Assembly (NCBI RefSeq): GCF_000264455.2
Contig: NC_017956.1
Span: 1,223,501 to 1,287,500 of the forward strand
Reading direction: 5' to 3'
Source: Tistrella mobilis KA081020-065
GTDB lineage: Bacteria; Pseudomonadota; Alphaproteobacteria; Tistrellales; Tistrellaceae
DNA length: 64,000 bases
In this document: piece after piece, positions 44,804-53,206 of the stretch
Numbering within the stretch: the stretch's first letter is position 1
Layout: the number at the start of each line of letters is the position of its first letter
Made by a program: the position numbers and the translations under genes
The notes under the pieces: model-generated
Seen by the model: only the letters and a program-made list of their open reading frames with translations
Told to the model about the DNA's origin: nothing
Databases searched by the model: none

Positions 44804-45775
44804 TCAGACCAGGGCGTCGTGCAGGCGGGCGATCAGCGAGGCGCGATCCCGGCGGGCGGTGAGCGCGGTCGCCATGTCGACCTTCACGAAGCGGGTGGGG
44901 GTGTGCGGCTGCAACTGGCCGATCAGATCCATATCGGCCGAGATGACGGCGCCCAGGGTGAAATAACCGCCGCCCGACACGGCATCGCGATGCAGCACGA
45001 TCGGCTCGGAGCCGCCGGGCACCTGGATCGAACCGTACTGATAGCAGCCGTCGACGATGTTGGAGGGGTCGGAGCCGGCGCCGAAGGGCTGCTCGCGCGG
45101 CTCGAAGCTGAATGGCCGGCCGCCGCGGAAACGGTAGCCGATGCGGTCGGCCTCGGGCGCCACCTTCCAGTCATCCTCGAAGAAGTTGCGGCCGGCCTCT
45201 TCGGTGATCAGACGCCAGTAGAGGCCGGGCAGCACCCGGATTTCGGCCGGCGTGCCGGGCAGGCGGCGCAGGCTTGGGGCAACCGAGCGGCCTTCGTCGG
45301 CCCCCGGCCCCTCGCCCAGCGGCAGAAGATCCCCCGCGGCGAGCGCCCGGCCCTGGAAGCCGCCGAGGGCGCCGAGCGCATAGGTCGAGCGGCTGCCCAG
45401 CGCCTCGGGCACGTCGATGCCGCCCGAGACCGCGACATAGGCGCGGGCACCGGCCTTCAGATAGTCGAAGCTCAGCACCTGGCCGGCCTTGACCTTGAAG
45501 GCGGTCCAGCCCTGGCGCGGCTCTCCGTCGAGCTTCGGCGGCAGATCGGCGCCGGTGACGGCGACCGTGGCGTCGCGCTGGAATTCGAGCTGCGGCCCCA
45601 GGAACACCACTTCCAGCCCCGCGGCCCCTGCCGGGTTGCCGACCAGCAGGTTGGCGGCAGTGAGCGAGAGGGTGTCCATCGCGCCCGAAACCGGGATGCC
45701 CAGATGGAAATAGCCGGGCCGGCCCAGATCCTGGACGGTGGTGGCGAGGCCGGGGTTCAGAACCTTAATCGCCAT
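44804..45775 (-). CDS. pxpC: 5-oxoprolinase subunit C-like protein (KipA/UahgB, biotin-dependent carboxyltransferase family)
   Basis: 323 residues. MAIKVLNPGLATTVQDLGRPGYFHLGIPVSGAMDTLSLTAANLLVGN is the family signature; GLEVVFLGPQLEF and AYVAVSGGIDVPEALGSRSTY follow. With subunit B it forms the core that cleaves cyclic amides such as 5-oxoproline using ATP, and the same fold serves as allophanate hydrolase-like parts of urea amidolyase. Overlaps subunit B by 11 nt. Confidence 0.92.
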   Translation of the reverse strand: MAIKVLNPGLATTVQDLGRPGYFHLGIPVSGAMDTLSLTAANLLVGNPAGAAGLEVVFLGPQLEFQRDATVAVTGADLPPKLDGEPRQGWTAFKVKAGQVLSFDYLKAGARAYVAVSGGIDVPEALGSRSTYALGALGGFQGRALAAGDLLPLGEGPGADEGRSVAPSLRRLPGTPAEIRVLPGLYWRLITEEAGRNFFEDDWKVAPEADRIGYRFRGGRPFSFEPREQPFGAGSDPSNIVDGCYQYGSIQVPGGSEPIVLHRDAVSGGGYFTLGAVISADMDLIGQLQPHTPTRFVKVDMATALTARRDRASLIARLHDALV

Positions 45776-46640
45776 CGAGGGCCTCCATCAGCCGGGCGTT
45801 GGTGCCGTCGATATCCGCCTTGAAGGCATCGAGATCGAAGGAGACCGGGCGGATGCGCGGAACATAGGTATTGGCCGCGACCTGAGCCGTGATCGCGTCG
45901 TACTCCGCACGGTCGATCGGCTTCCACTTCACGATGTCGCCCGGGCGGAAGAAGACCATGAAGTCCTGAAGGTAGGAGATCGACTGTTCGGGGTCGTAGA
46001 TCGGCATCGGCGTGATGCCGAACATCTGGTAGCCGCCGGCGCCGCGCACCGAATAGATACACGAGAAACACCCGCCATAGCCGACCGTCAGCTTGGGCGT
46101 ATCGGTGCGGGGGCGCAGATATTTCGGCACCTGCAATTGCCGGTCGCGCTCCACCAGCTGGTAGAGGAAGGGCAGGCCGGCCACGAAACCCACCATCGAC
46201 ACGAACCAGGGCGCGGAATGATGGGCGCGGATGAAGCCCGCGGCATCGTCGAACCCGTTGATCCGGGCGGCATAGTCCAGATCGGTGCCGCTCGGGTCCT
46301 GGTGGCGCTCGCGGAAGCGCATCAGGGTCTCGTGGGTCCAGGGATCCTGGTAGTAGACCGGGATTTCGATGATCCGGGTATCGAGCCGCTTCGGCCCCGC
46401 TTCGGCCGCACTTTCCAGCGCCTTCAGCTTCGCCATCATCTCGTCGGGCGCGATGATGTCGGGGTCGAATTTGACCTGGAAGCTGGCATTGGCGGGGCAG
46501 ACCTCGGTCACCCCGGCGATCTTCGCGGCCTTGACCGCGTTGCTCATGGTGAGCGCCTTGAAGAAGGCGTCGAGCGACATCTCTTCGTCCATTTCGACGA
46601 AGATGTGCTCGTCACCCCCGAAGGAATAGCGCGTCTTCAT
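45765..46640 (-). CDS. pxpB: 5-oxoprolinase subunit B-like protein (KipI/UahgA family)
   Basis: 291 residues, longer than the usual about 230. The conserved core is FVSMVGFVAGLPFLYQL and YGGCFSCIYSVRGAGGYQMFGITPMPIY. The N-terminal extension (about residues 1-90) and the insert EIPVYYQDPWTHETLMRFRE include the VxYxxxxGxDL-like region in altered form. It partners the C subunit, whose gene overlaps its end. The exact lactam substrate is not fixed by the sequence. Confidence 0.9.
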   Translation of the reverse strand: MKTRYSFGGDEHIFVEMDEEMSLDAFFKALTMSNAVKAAKIAGVTEVCPANASFQVKFDPDIIAPDEMMAKLKALESAAEAGPKRLDTRIIEIPVYYQDPWTHETLMRFRERHQDPSGTDLDYAARINGFDDAAGFIRAHHSAPWFVSMVGFVAGLPFLYQLVERDRQLQVPKYLRPRTDTPKLTVGYGGCFSCIYSVRGAGGYQMFGITPMPIYDPEQSISYLQDFMVFFRPGDIVKWKPIDRAEYDAITAQVAANTYVPRIRPVSFDLDAFKADIDGTNARLMEALDGD

Positions 46641-46649
46641 CCGGTCCTC

Positions 46650-48014
46650 CTATCGGGTGGCGAGGCCGTCGGCGGCCAGCCAGGCTTCGAGGAACTGGGT
46701 ATGGGTGCGGCCCTCGCGCACCTCCGGCGATGCGGCGAGGGCCGCATGCAGCGGAATGGTGGTCTTGAGCCCGTCGATCCGGATGGCCGCCAGCGCCGCC
46801 GCCATCGCGTCGATCGCCGCCCCGCGGTCCTCGCCGGTGACGATCAGCTTGGCCAGCAGCGAGTCGTAGAAGGGCGGGATCTGATAGCCTTCGTAGATCA
46901 TGCCGTCGAAGCGGATATGCGGGGCCTCGGGCACCGACATCGCGCCCACCAGCCCGGGGAAGGGCATGAAGCCGTTGGCGGGATCCTCGGCATTGATCCT
47001 GACCTCGATCGCATGGCCGTGGAGGCGGACATCCTGTTGTGCGATCGTGAGCGGCTCGCCGCCGGCGATGCGGATCATCCAGGCGACCAGATCGATGCCG
47101 GTCACCATTTCGGTCACCGGATGCTCCACCTGAATGCGGGTGTTCATCTCGATGAAGTAGAAGCGGTTGGCGGCGTCGTCATAGAGGTATTCGAGCGTGC
47201 CGGCACCGCGGTAGCTGACGGATCGGGCAAGTGCGACCGCCGACGCGCAAAGCTCGGCACGGGTGGCCTCGTCCAGGCAGGCGGCGGGGGCTTCCTCCCA
47301 GACCTTCTGGCGGCGGCGCTGCAAAGAGCATTCGCGCTCGAAACAATGGATCGCGTGGCGGCCGTCGCCCAGGATCTGGACCTCGATATGCCGGGCATCG
47401 CGGATGACCCGCTCCAGATAAAGCCCGCCATCGCCGAAGGCCGCCTCGGCCTCGGACGCCGCCTGCGGGGCCAGCTTGCGCAGCTCCGCCTCGTTTTCGG
47501 CGATGCGGATGCCGCGGCCGCCGCCACCGGCGGTCGCCTTGATCATCACCGGATAGCCGACGGCTTCCGCCGCTGCCACGGCGGCCTCGACATCGGCGAG
47601 CCGGCCGTCCGAGCCGGGCACCACCGGCACGCCGGCGGCGATGGCGGCGGCACGGGCGGCGGCCTTGTCGCCCATCACCCGGATGGTGTCGGCCGAGGGG
47701 CCGACGAAGATCAGCCCCGCCGCCTCGACGGCGTCGGCGAAGGCGGCGTTTTCCGCCAGGAAGCCGTAGCCCGGGTGGATCGCGTCGGCGCCGGCGGCCT
47801 TTGCGGCCTCGATGATCCGGGCGGCGTTCAGATAGGAGGCTTTCGCCGGGGCCGGGCCGATGCACACCGCCTGATCGGCCAGCCGCACCGCCAGCATGTC
47901 GGCATCGGCTTCGGAATGGCCCTGCACCGTGGCGATGCCGAGGGATTGTGCGGCGCGGACGATGCGCACCGCAATCTCACCCCGATTGGCGATGAAGAGC
48001 TTGCGGATCGCCAT
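46650..48014 (-). CDS. biotin carboxylase (AccC-type)
   Basis: 454 residues, full biotin carboxylase: IRKLFIANRGEIAVRIVRAAQSLGI at the start, HPGYGFLAENAAFADAV, the ATP-grasp Gly-rich loop KATAGGGGRGIRIAENE, RDCSLQRR-like ECSLQRRRQKVWEEAPA, and FYFIEMNTRIQVEHPVTEMVTG with catalytic Glu/Arg. It carboxylates the biotin of the small carrier encoded next to it. The ATG at 48014 has gaggg 6 nt upstream. It is a paralogue dedicated to this cluster and not the housekeeping accC, to judge from context. Confidence 0.92.
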   Translation of the reverse strand: MAIRKLFIANRGEIAVRIVRAAQSLGIATVQGHSEADADMLAVRLADQAVCIGPAPAKASYLNAARIIEAAKAAGADAIHPGYGFLAENAAFADAVEAAGLIFVGPSADTIRVMGDKAAARAAAIAAGVPVVPGSDGRLADVEAAVAAAEAVGYPVMIKATAGGGGRGIRIAENEAELRKLAPQAASEAEAAFGDGGLYLERVIRDARHIEVQILGDGRHAIHCFERECSLQRRRQKVWEEAPAACLDEATRAELCASAVALARSVSYRGAGTLEYLYDDAANRFYFIEMNTRIQVEHPVTEMVTGIDLVAWMIRIAGGEPLTIAQQDVRLHGHAIEVRINAEDPANGFMPFPGLVGAMSVPEAPHIRFDGMIYEGYQIPPFYDSLLAKLIVTGEDRGAAIDAMAAALAAIRIDGLKTTIPLHAALAASPEVREGRTHTQFLEAWLAADGLATR

Positions 48015-48021
48015 CGCGCCC

Positions 48022-48258
48022 TCAGCCTTCAAGCTCGGCGAGCACCGCGCCCGCCATCACCGGGGTCTCGTTCTCGGCCAGGAAGCGGGTGATGGTGCCG
48101 GCGACCTCTGCCTTCACCTCGATGAACGACTTCATCACCTCGATCAGCCCGATCACCTCGCCCGGCGCGACCGTGTCGCCGTCGGATTTGAAGGGCGGCT
48201 GGTCCGGGGCCGGGCGGCGATAGAAGGTACCGGGAAGCGGCGAGCGGATTTCGGCCAT
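48022..48258 (-). CDS. biotin carboxyl carrier protein (short form)
   Basis: 78 residues, just the biotinyl domain. The biotin-attachment hairpin is LIEVMKSFIEV with Lys43; the usual AMKM is changed to VMKS. PLPGTFYRRPAPDQPPF at the start is the AccB-type motif. The long Pro/Ala linker of housekeeping AccB is missing. The ATG at 48258 has aagga about 9 nt upstream. The stop lies 7 nt before the biotin carboxylase start. Confidence 0.92.
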   Translation of the reverse strand: MAEIRSPLPGTFYRRPAPDQPPFKSDGDTVAPGEVIGLIEVMKSFIEVKAEVAGTITRFLAENETPVMAGAVLAELEG

Positions 48259-48364
48259 CGATGAGGGTCCTTCCGGCTGGCAGGAATGCGGGTGTGGTTC
48301 GGGGGCTTGAGACCGTGGAGATGCGGGGGGGGAGAGGGAGAGAAGGGCGGGTCGTGCGTGGTCG

Positions 48365-49147
48365 TCAGGCTGCGGCGGAAACCTCGGCGGCATTGGCGAT
48401 GCGGATGCCGGCATCGATCAGCCCGGCGCGGATGGCGGTGCCGATCTTGAGTGCGCCCGGCGTGTCGGAATGGAAGCAGATCGATTCGAACTCGATCTCG
48501 ATATCGTCGCCCTCGACGGTACGGACGCGGCCCTCCAGGCAGGCCCGGACGCATTTGCGGGCCACATCCTCGGGGTCGAGCGCGCGCATCCGGCGGGCGA
48601 AGACGATCGAACCGGAATTGTCGTAGTCGCGGTCGGCATAGAATTCGCGGATCACTGGCAGGCCGGCCGCGCGGGCGACCGTGCAGGTCACCGACACATC
48701 CATGCAGTAGAGATAGGTTTCGGGGCTCGATTTCAGCAGCGCCTCGACCAGCAGCTGCGACAGGGTCTCGTCGCGGGCGACTTCCATATAGAGTGCGCCA
48801 TGCGGCTTGACGTGCTGAAGGCGAACGCCATGACGGCGGGCGAATTCGCGCAGCGCCCCCAGCTGATAGATGATGTCGTTCACCAGCTCTTCCGGCCGCG
48901 CCTGGATCACCCGCCGGCCGAAACCCTGCAGGTCGCGGAAACCCGGATGGGCCCCCAGCGCCACACCGCGTTCGGCCGCCAGCCGCACCACCCGGTCCAT
49001 CAGGTTGGGGTCGCCGGCATGGAAGCCGGTGGCGACATTGGCCGAGCTGATCAGGTCGAGCAGGACATCGTCCGGAGCTTCACTGATCGTCCAGTGGCCG
49101 AAGCTCTCACCGAGATCACAATTGAGATCGACCAGTCTTTTAGCCAA
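48365..49147 (-). CDS. pxpA: 5-oxoprolinase subunit A-like protein (LamB/YcsF family)
   Basis: 260 residues. [14 protein letters not shown] is the family start; [23 protein letters not shown] and [19 protein letters not shown] follow, then [13 protein letters not shown]. PxpA works with PxpB and PxpC in opening 5-oxoproline or similar lactams. The TTG at 49147 is the likely start, with aggaga 6-7 nt upstream and family-typical length; upstream in-frame ATGs would add about 40 atypical residues. First gene of the minus-strand cluster, divergent from a LysR gene. Confidence 0.92.
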   Translation of the reverse strand: MAKRLVDLNCDLGESFGHWTISEAPDDVLLDLISSANVATGFHAGDPNLMDRVVRLAAERGVALGAHPGFRDLQGFGRRVIQARPEELVNDIIYQLGALREFARRHGVRLQHVKPHGALYMEVARDETLSQLLVEALLKSSPETYLYCMDVSVTCTVARAAGLPVIREFYADRDYDNSGSIVFARRMRALDPEDVARKCVRACLEGRVRTVEGDDIEIEFESICFHSDTPGALKIGTAIRAGLIDAGIRIANAAEVSAAA

Positions 49148-49272
49148 GCGTCTCTCTCCTGCTGCATGCGATCCGACGCGGTGGCGTGATACCGGAACGC
49201 GCTTGTTCACGTCTTCATGACAATATGGTGATCCAGGATTTAACCCCTCGGCAATTTCTAAATTATGAGAAT

Positions 49273-49410
49273 GCATTATCGAAAAAATCGAACGCTTGAA
49301 TCTTCAACGGCTCTTTCAAATCCTTCATTCTCATGCATATGATCGAGGGCGCTGACCCCCGTTCAGGCATCTGTTCCGAAAATGCGGTGAGGCATTATCT
49401 GAAAATCAGA
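49273..49410. promoter_or_regulatory. pxpA/LysR divergent control region with repeated motifs
   Basis: The 8-mer gcattatc occurs at 49273-49280 and 49392-49399, each followed by an A-run and TC. The second copy runs into the dyad tctga-aaa-tcaga (49398-49410), just before the LysR ribosome-binding site. The region is clearly AT-richer than its surroundings. These are good candidate LysR binding sites. Confidence 0.45.
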
Positions 49411-49421
49411 AGGTGTCGCGG

Positions 49422-50336
49422 ATGTCGCTCAACTTCCGCCACGTGAAGTACTTCGTGGCCACTGCCACGCTCGGGCAGGTGTCCCGGGCGGCCAAGGAAT
49501 TGTCGATCTCGCAATCGGCGATCACCGCGGCGATCAAGGAGCTGGAGGCCGAGACCGGCAGCCGGCTGTTCGACCGCACCGCCCATGGCATGGAGCTGAC
49601 CGATGCCGGCCGCCGCTTCCTGGCGGCCGGCTACAGGATCCTGGCCAGCATCGAGGAAGCGTTGCAGCCGGGCACCGCCGATGACGCCTTCTCGGGCACG
49701 CTGTCGGTGGCGGCGAGCTATACCGTGCTCGGCTATTTCCTGCCCCAGCATCTGGAGCGGCTGGAGCGGCGCTATCCCAATCTGCGCATCCAGCTTTATG
49801 AACTCAGCCGCGAGATGATCGAGGACGGGCTGGTCACCAACCGCTTCGACATGGCGGTGGTGCTGACGTCCAACGTCAACAATCCGGAACTGGTCACCGA
49901 AACCCTGATGTCGAGCCAGCGCCGGCTGTGGCTGCCGGCCGGGCACCCGTTGCTCGGCCGCGACCGGGTGCGTTTCGGCGACATCGCGGAGGAGCCCTAT
50001 ATCATGCTGACCGTCGACGAAGCGGCGCACTCGGCGCTCAAATACTGGAACCGCACCCAGCACCAGCCGAATATCCGCCTGCGCACCTCGTCGATCGAGG
50101 CGGTACGATCGATCGTGGCCAACGGCCAGGGGATCTCGATCCTGTCGGACATGGTCTACCGGCCCTGGTCGCTGGAAGGCAAACGGATCGAGACGGTGGT
50201 GATGGCCGAAGAGGTACCGCCGATGAATGTCGGCCTGGCCTGGCGCCAGGGCGTTGATCTCAGCCCTGCGATGCGCCTGTTCCGTGGCTATTTTGCCGAG
50301 GTCTATCAGACACCGCAGAGCATGCTGCCCAGGTGA
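49422..50336 (+). CDS. LysR-family transcriptional regulator of the pxp-like cluster
   Basis: 304 residues. N-terminal winged helix (RHVKYFVATATLGQVSRAAKELSISQSAITAAIKELEAETGSRLFDR, about residues 5-52) and a full effector domain. The ATG at 49422 with agaagg 8 nt upstream is preferred to the GTG at 49413. Divergent placement next to the pxpA-like gene makes it the likely regulator, with the lactam or its product as a possible inducer. Confidence 0.93.
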   Translation: MSLNFRHVKYFVATATLGQVSRAAKELSISQSAITAAIKELEAETGSRLFDRTAHGMELTDAGRRFLAAGYRILASIEEALQPGTADDAFSGTLSVAASYTVLGYFLPQHLERLERRYPNLRIQLYELSREMIEDGLVTNRFDMAVVLTSNVNNPELVTETLMSSQRRLWLPAGHPLLGRDRVRFGDIAEEPYIMLTVDEAAHSALKYWNRTQHQPNIRLRTSSIEAVRSIVANGQGISILSDMVYRPWSLEGKRIETVVMAEEVPPMNVGLAWRQGVDLSPAMRLFRGYFAEVYQTPQSMLPR

Positions 50337-50368
50337 TCTGCATGTCTGATGACAGGTCACTGCAGATC
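50335..50368 (+). terminator. hairpin at the LysR stop codon
   Basis: gatctgca (50335-50342) and tgcagatc (50361-50368) form an 8-bp stem enclosing a smaller tgtc-tgat-gaca hairpin. It separates the LysR gene from the peptide gene at 50425. Confidence 0.55.
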
Positions 50369-50424
50369 GGCTATCAGGGAAGCAGGATGGCAATGATGCC
50401 GTCGTCTGTCGTCGGGGGCGGGAT

Positions 50425-50574
50425 ATGACGCGAAACGAGATCACGACCGAAAGCCGGAAGCAGGTTCAGGATCGTCCACTCTGGCTGCGGCCGGCGCTTG
50501 AAGTCTGGGCATTGGCGCCGGCGACCCGGTTGATGGACGTCGTCACCCCCGACGGAGGTCCCACCACGTCCTGA
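50425..50574 (+). CDS. 49-residue peptide, possible RiPP precursor
   Basis: ATG ... TGA encodes 49 residues starting MTRNEITTESRKQVQ, then PLWLRPALEVWALAPATRL, and ending MDVVTPDGGPTTS. The ATG follows a purine-rich ggggcgggat stretch. The aromatic-x-x-Pro-x-Leu pattern in the middle (WLRPAL, then a Thr a few residues on) resembles the leader recognition motif of lasso-type precursors (YxxPxLxxxG...T). A charged leader, the motif and a short polar tail with Asp, Thr and Ser fit a leader/core layout. The gene ends 22 nt before the JmjC/cupin gene on the same strand. No cyclase or protease gene is adjacent. Both existence and role are inferred. Confidence 0.5.
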   Translation: MTRNEITTESRKQVQDRPLWLRPALEVWALAPATRLMDVVTPDGGPTTS

Positions 50575-50596
50575 TCGCGAGCGTGTGAGGGCCTGC

Positions 50597-51760
50597 ATGA
50601 TCGCGACACTGAGAGACCTTCTGCGGCGGCGCCCGGAAGGCCCTTTGTCTGCGGCCATGGAGGCAGGGCAGCGCCTGCATGTGAAGACCGGACAGGCAGC
50701 CGCCTGTGCCGGTCTTTTGCCATGGGCGGCGGTGAATGCCCGTCTGTCGGCGCAGGCGCTGATGGAGGGCGAGGTTTCGGTGATGCGGGCGGGCCGCGAG
50801 GTGCCGCTGGAGATGCTGACCCGCCTGGTTGGCGGCCAGCGGGTTTTGCTGGATGCCCAGCTTCAGACGCTCTGCCAGGGCGGGGCCAGCTTGGTGCTGC
50901 TCGGCATGCATAGGCATGTTCAGGCACTGGCCGCGCTGGCCGCCATGGTCGAGCGTCATGTCGAGGCCCCGGTCACCATCAACGCCTATGCCAGCTTTAC
51001 CCGGGATGGCGCCTTCCAGATCCATCGCGACGGCCATGACGTGCTGGTGGTGCAGATCGCCGGCAGCAAGCGCTGGTTCTGTCATGGCCGGCGCAGCGAC
51101 CCGCCCTTCGGCGGCGAAACGGTCGATCCCCGCCGCGATCCGGGCCCGCCCGAGGCGGAGATGGTGCTGGAGCCGGGCGATCTGCTGTTCGTGCCCAAAG
51201 GCGACTATCACCGCGCCGAAGTGGCTGATGCCGGCGGGCAGTCGCTGCATCTGACGGTGGCGATCCAGCGGCCGGACGGGGCGGAGGTGCTGCGCTGGCG
51301 GCTGCGAGAGATGGCGGACCGCCTGGCGGCACCGGTGCCGATGGATCCGTCCGCAATGGGTGCATATGAAGCGCAGCTGAAGGCGGTTCTGGCCGATCTG
51401 TGCGCCGGGTTGGATCTGGACCGCTTCCGGGCGGCGCAGGCCGCGGCGCGCCCGCTGGCCGGGGCCATGGCCCTCGGGCTGGCCACCGGGGCCGACGGAC
51501 CGGAAGATGCGGTTCTGGTTCAGCCCGCCCTGCGCCGACGCCCGGTATTGCCGGCGACGGGGCCGGCCGACATCAGGGCTGGTGGCGTGACGACCCACCT
51601 GAATGCGCAGGAATGCGCGATCCTGGCACTGCTGCTGGACCGCGACATCGCGACGACGGGCGAGATCCTGGCCGGCCTGCCGTCCGAGGATCCGGCGGCC
51701 TTGCGTGCCGCGGTGGCGGCACTCGCCCGGCGGGGGCTGGTCTTTCTGACGGCCTCCTGA
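50597..51760 (+). CDS. JmjC/cupin-type 2-oxoglutarate oxygenase-like protein
   Basis: 387 residues. The cupin/JmjC core (about residues 90-225) has the iron-binding HxD at His143-Asp145 (FQIHRDGHDVLVVQIAGSKRW) and the distal His205 (FVPKGDYHRAEVA), then SLHLTVAIQ, as in ROXA/cupin_4 protein hydroxylases. A helical middle and a small C-terminal domain (LNAQECAILALLLDRDIATTGEILAGL) look like the winged-helix end of such enzymes. Such proteins hydroxylate Asp/Asn/Arg/His side chains of ribosomal proteins or peptides. The ATG at 50597 (gaggg upstream) is preferred to the GTG at 50585. A small peptide gene lies directly upstream. Confidence 0.85.
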   Translation: MIATLRDLLRRRPEGPLSAAMEAGQRLHVKTGQAAACAGLLPWAAVNARLSAQALMEGEVSVMRAGREVPLEMLTRLVGGQRVLLDAQLQTLCQGGASLVLLGMHRHVQALAALAAMVERHVEAPVTINAYASFTRDGAFQIHRDGHDVLVVQIAGSKRWFCHGRRSDPPFGGETVDPRRDPGPPEAEMVLEPGDLLFVPKGDYHRAEVADAGGQSLHLTVAIQRPDGAEVLRWRLREMADRLAAPVPMDPSAMGAYEAQLKAVLADLCAGLDLDRFRAAQAAARPLAGAMALGLATGADGPEDAVLVQPALRRRPVLPATGPADIRAGGVTTHLNAQECAILALLLDRDIATTGEILAGLPSEDPAALRAAVAALARRGLVFLTAS

Positions 51761-51784
51761 CCCTTTCTCAGCCTGCCCCTCAGC

Positions 51785-52336
51785 TCAGCGGGCATGAGGG
51801 CCTTCGGCCACTTCCTCGACGATCTTGTCGACGAAGGCCGGCAGGTCGCCCGGATTGCGCGAGGTGATGATGCCCTGGTCGGTGACGACCTCCTCATCGA
51901 TCCAGGTGGCGCCGGCATTGCGGACGTCGGTCGCGATCGAGGGGTAGGAGGTGGCGGTGCGGCCGCGCAGTGCATCGGCTTCGACGAGCATCCAGGGGCC
52001 GTGGCAGATCGCGGCGACCGGCTTGCCCGAGGCCACGAAATCCTTCACCACCTGCACCGCTTCGGGCACCTGGCGCAGCTTATCGGGATTGATCTGGCCA
52101 CCGGGCAGGACCAGGGCGTCGAAATCCTCGATCCGCACATCGGCGGCCTTCAGGTCGACATCGGCCCGGTCGCCCCAATCGGTTTCATCCCAGCTGCGGA
52201 TGCGGCCGGCTTCGGGGGCGGCGATCTGAACCTTTGCGCCGCGGCGCAGCAGCTCGTCCCGCGGATAGGTCAGTTCCGCGCGCTCGTAGCCGTCGGTTGC
52301 GAGGATCAGGATGCGGGCGTTTTCGATCACGGGCAT
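51785..52336 (-). CDS. DJ-1/PfpI-family protein (type 1 glutamine amidotransferase-like)
   Basis: 183 residues. The nucleophile elbow is AAICHGPWML with Cys111-His112, and Glu18 in GYERAEL is the partner residue. FDALVLPGGQINPDKLR and VTDQGIITSRNPGDLPAF are typical of the YhbO/YraA subgroup, which protects against electrophile stress (protein/nucleotide deglycase activity has been proposed and disputed). It stands alone, convergent to the JmjC gene. Confidence 0.93.
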   Translation of the reverse strand: MPVIENARILILATDGYERAELTYPRDELLRRGAKVQIAAPEAGRIRSWDETDWGDRADVDLKAADVRIEDFDALVLPGGQINPDKLRQVPEAVQVVKDFVASGKPVAAICHGPWMLVEADALRGRTATSYPSIATDVRNAGATWIDEEVVTDQGIITSRNPGDLPAFVDKIVEEVAEGPHAR

Positions 52337-52410
52337 GAGTCTCTCCTTCCGTGAGAGGGGGGAGGGAGACCAACCCGTGCGGGCGATGCGGGTTCCGATC
52401 CGCCGGTCGA

Positions 52411-53016
52411 TCAGACCGGGGCGTGGGTGCGGCGGTCGGCGGTGAAGGGACGGCCCGAGCGCGGGCGCGGTCCCGTCTTCACGGCCACATCCGGCGGCGG
52501 GGCCAGTTCGTCATGCAGCCAGTTGACCACGGGGGCGGCGGTCAGCGCCATGCGGGCGACCTGGCCGACGATGGCATTGGCGGAATAGGGCGGTTCCATC
52601 AGCTGTTCCTGATTGACCACCACGATATGCTGGCGCGGCGTTACTTCCACGCCGATGCCGGTCCGGCCCGACCAGGATTTGCGCCCGACCAGCGACAGGA
52701 AGCGCTGGCGGCGTTCCGGCGCTTCGGCCGAATAGGGCAGCACGCCCAGATCGGCGATCAGGCTGAGGAAGACGCCCTCGGGGGCTGCGCGCAGCGTGCC
52801 GGTATAGGCGATCTCGCGCCAGCGGAAGGTGAAGCGCAGCGGATCGGTGCCATCCTTGCGACGGATCTCACCATCCTCGCCGATCGATACGCTGAGCGGC
52901 ATGATCGGCAGCGGTTGGGACGAGATGAAGCGGATCAGCCGCTCGCGGCGCGCCGCGGCGCTTTCGGTCTGATGGCCGATATCCGCAATCGGATCGACGG
53001 CGTTGTTCTGGGTCAT
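52411..53016 (-). CDS. hypothetical protein (DUF1285-like)
   Basis: 201 residues, soluble, no signal. PLSVSIGEDGEIRRKDGTDPLRFTFRWREIAYTGTLRAAPEGVFL has the look of a small beta-barrel domain such as DUF1285, but the match is from memory and tentative. The C-terminal half (LMEPPYSANAIVGQVARMAL) is unassigned. It is divergent from the CDP-alcohol phosphatidyltransferase gene, with about 190 nt between them. Confidence 0.6.
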   Translation of the reverse strand: MTQNNAVDPIADIGHQTESAAARRERLIRFISSQPLPIMPLSVSIGEDGEIRRKDGTDPLRFTFRWREIAYTGTLRAAPEGVFLSLIADLGVLPYSAEAPERRQRFLSLVGRKSWSGRTGIGVEVTPRQHIVVVNQEQLMEPPYSANAIVGQVARMALTAAPVVNWLHDELAPPPDVAVKTGPRPRSGRPFTADRRTHAPV

Positions 53017-53206
53017 CGTCGGTCAGTTTCCCGCTGCGATACCGGTCTCGCGGCGATGCCGGCGGCGTGATGCGCTGCCGACAGTGCCAGTTCAAAATAT
53101 AGGGGGCTCTGCATGGAATTGTCAGGCATGTCATGATGCGGAGGACGCATCTTTCGCAGCCGGTTCCCTTCCACGCGCATTCCGGGCTCCATCTTCGCCA
53201 GGTCTC

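Noticed and set aside
45738-48092. 784-codon open frame on the plus strand opposite the PxpB/biotin carboxylase genes
   Set aside because: Antisense shadow of well-conserved enzymes.
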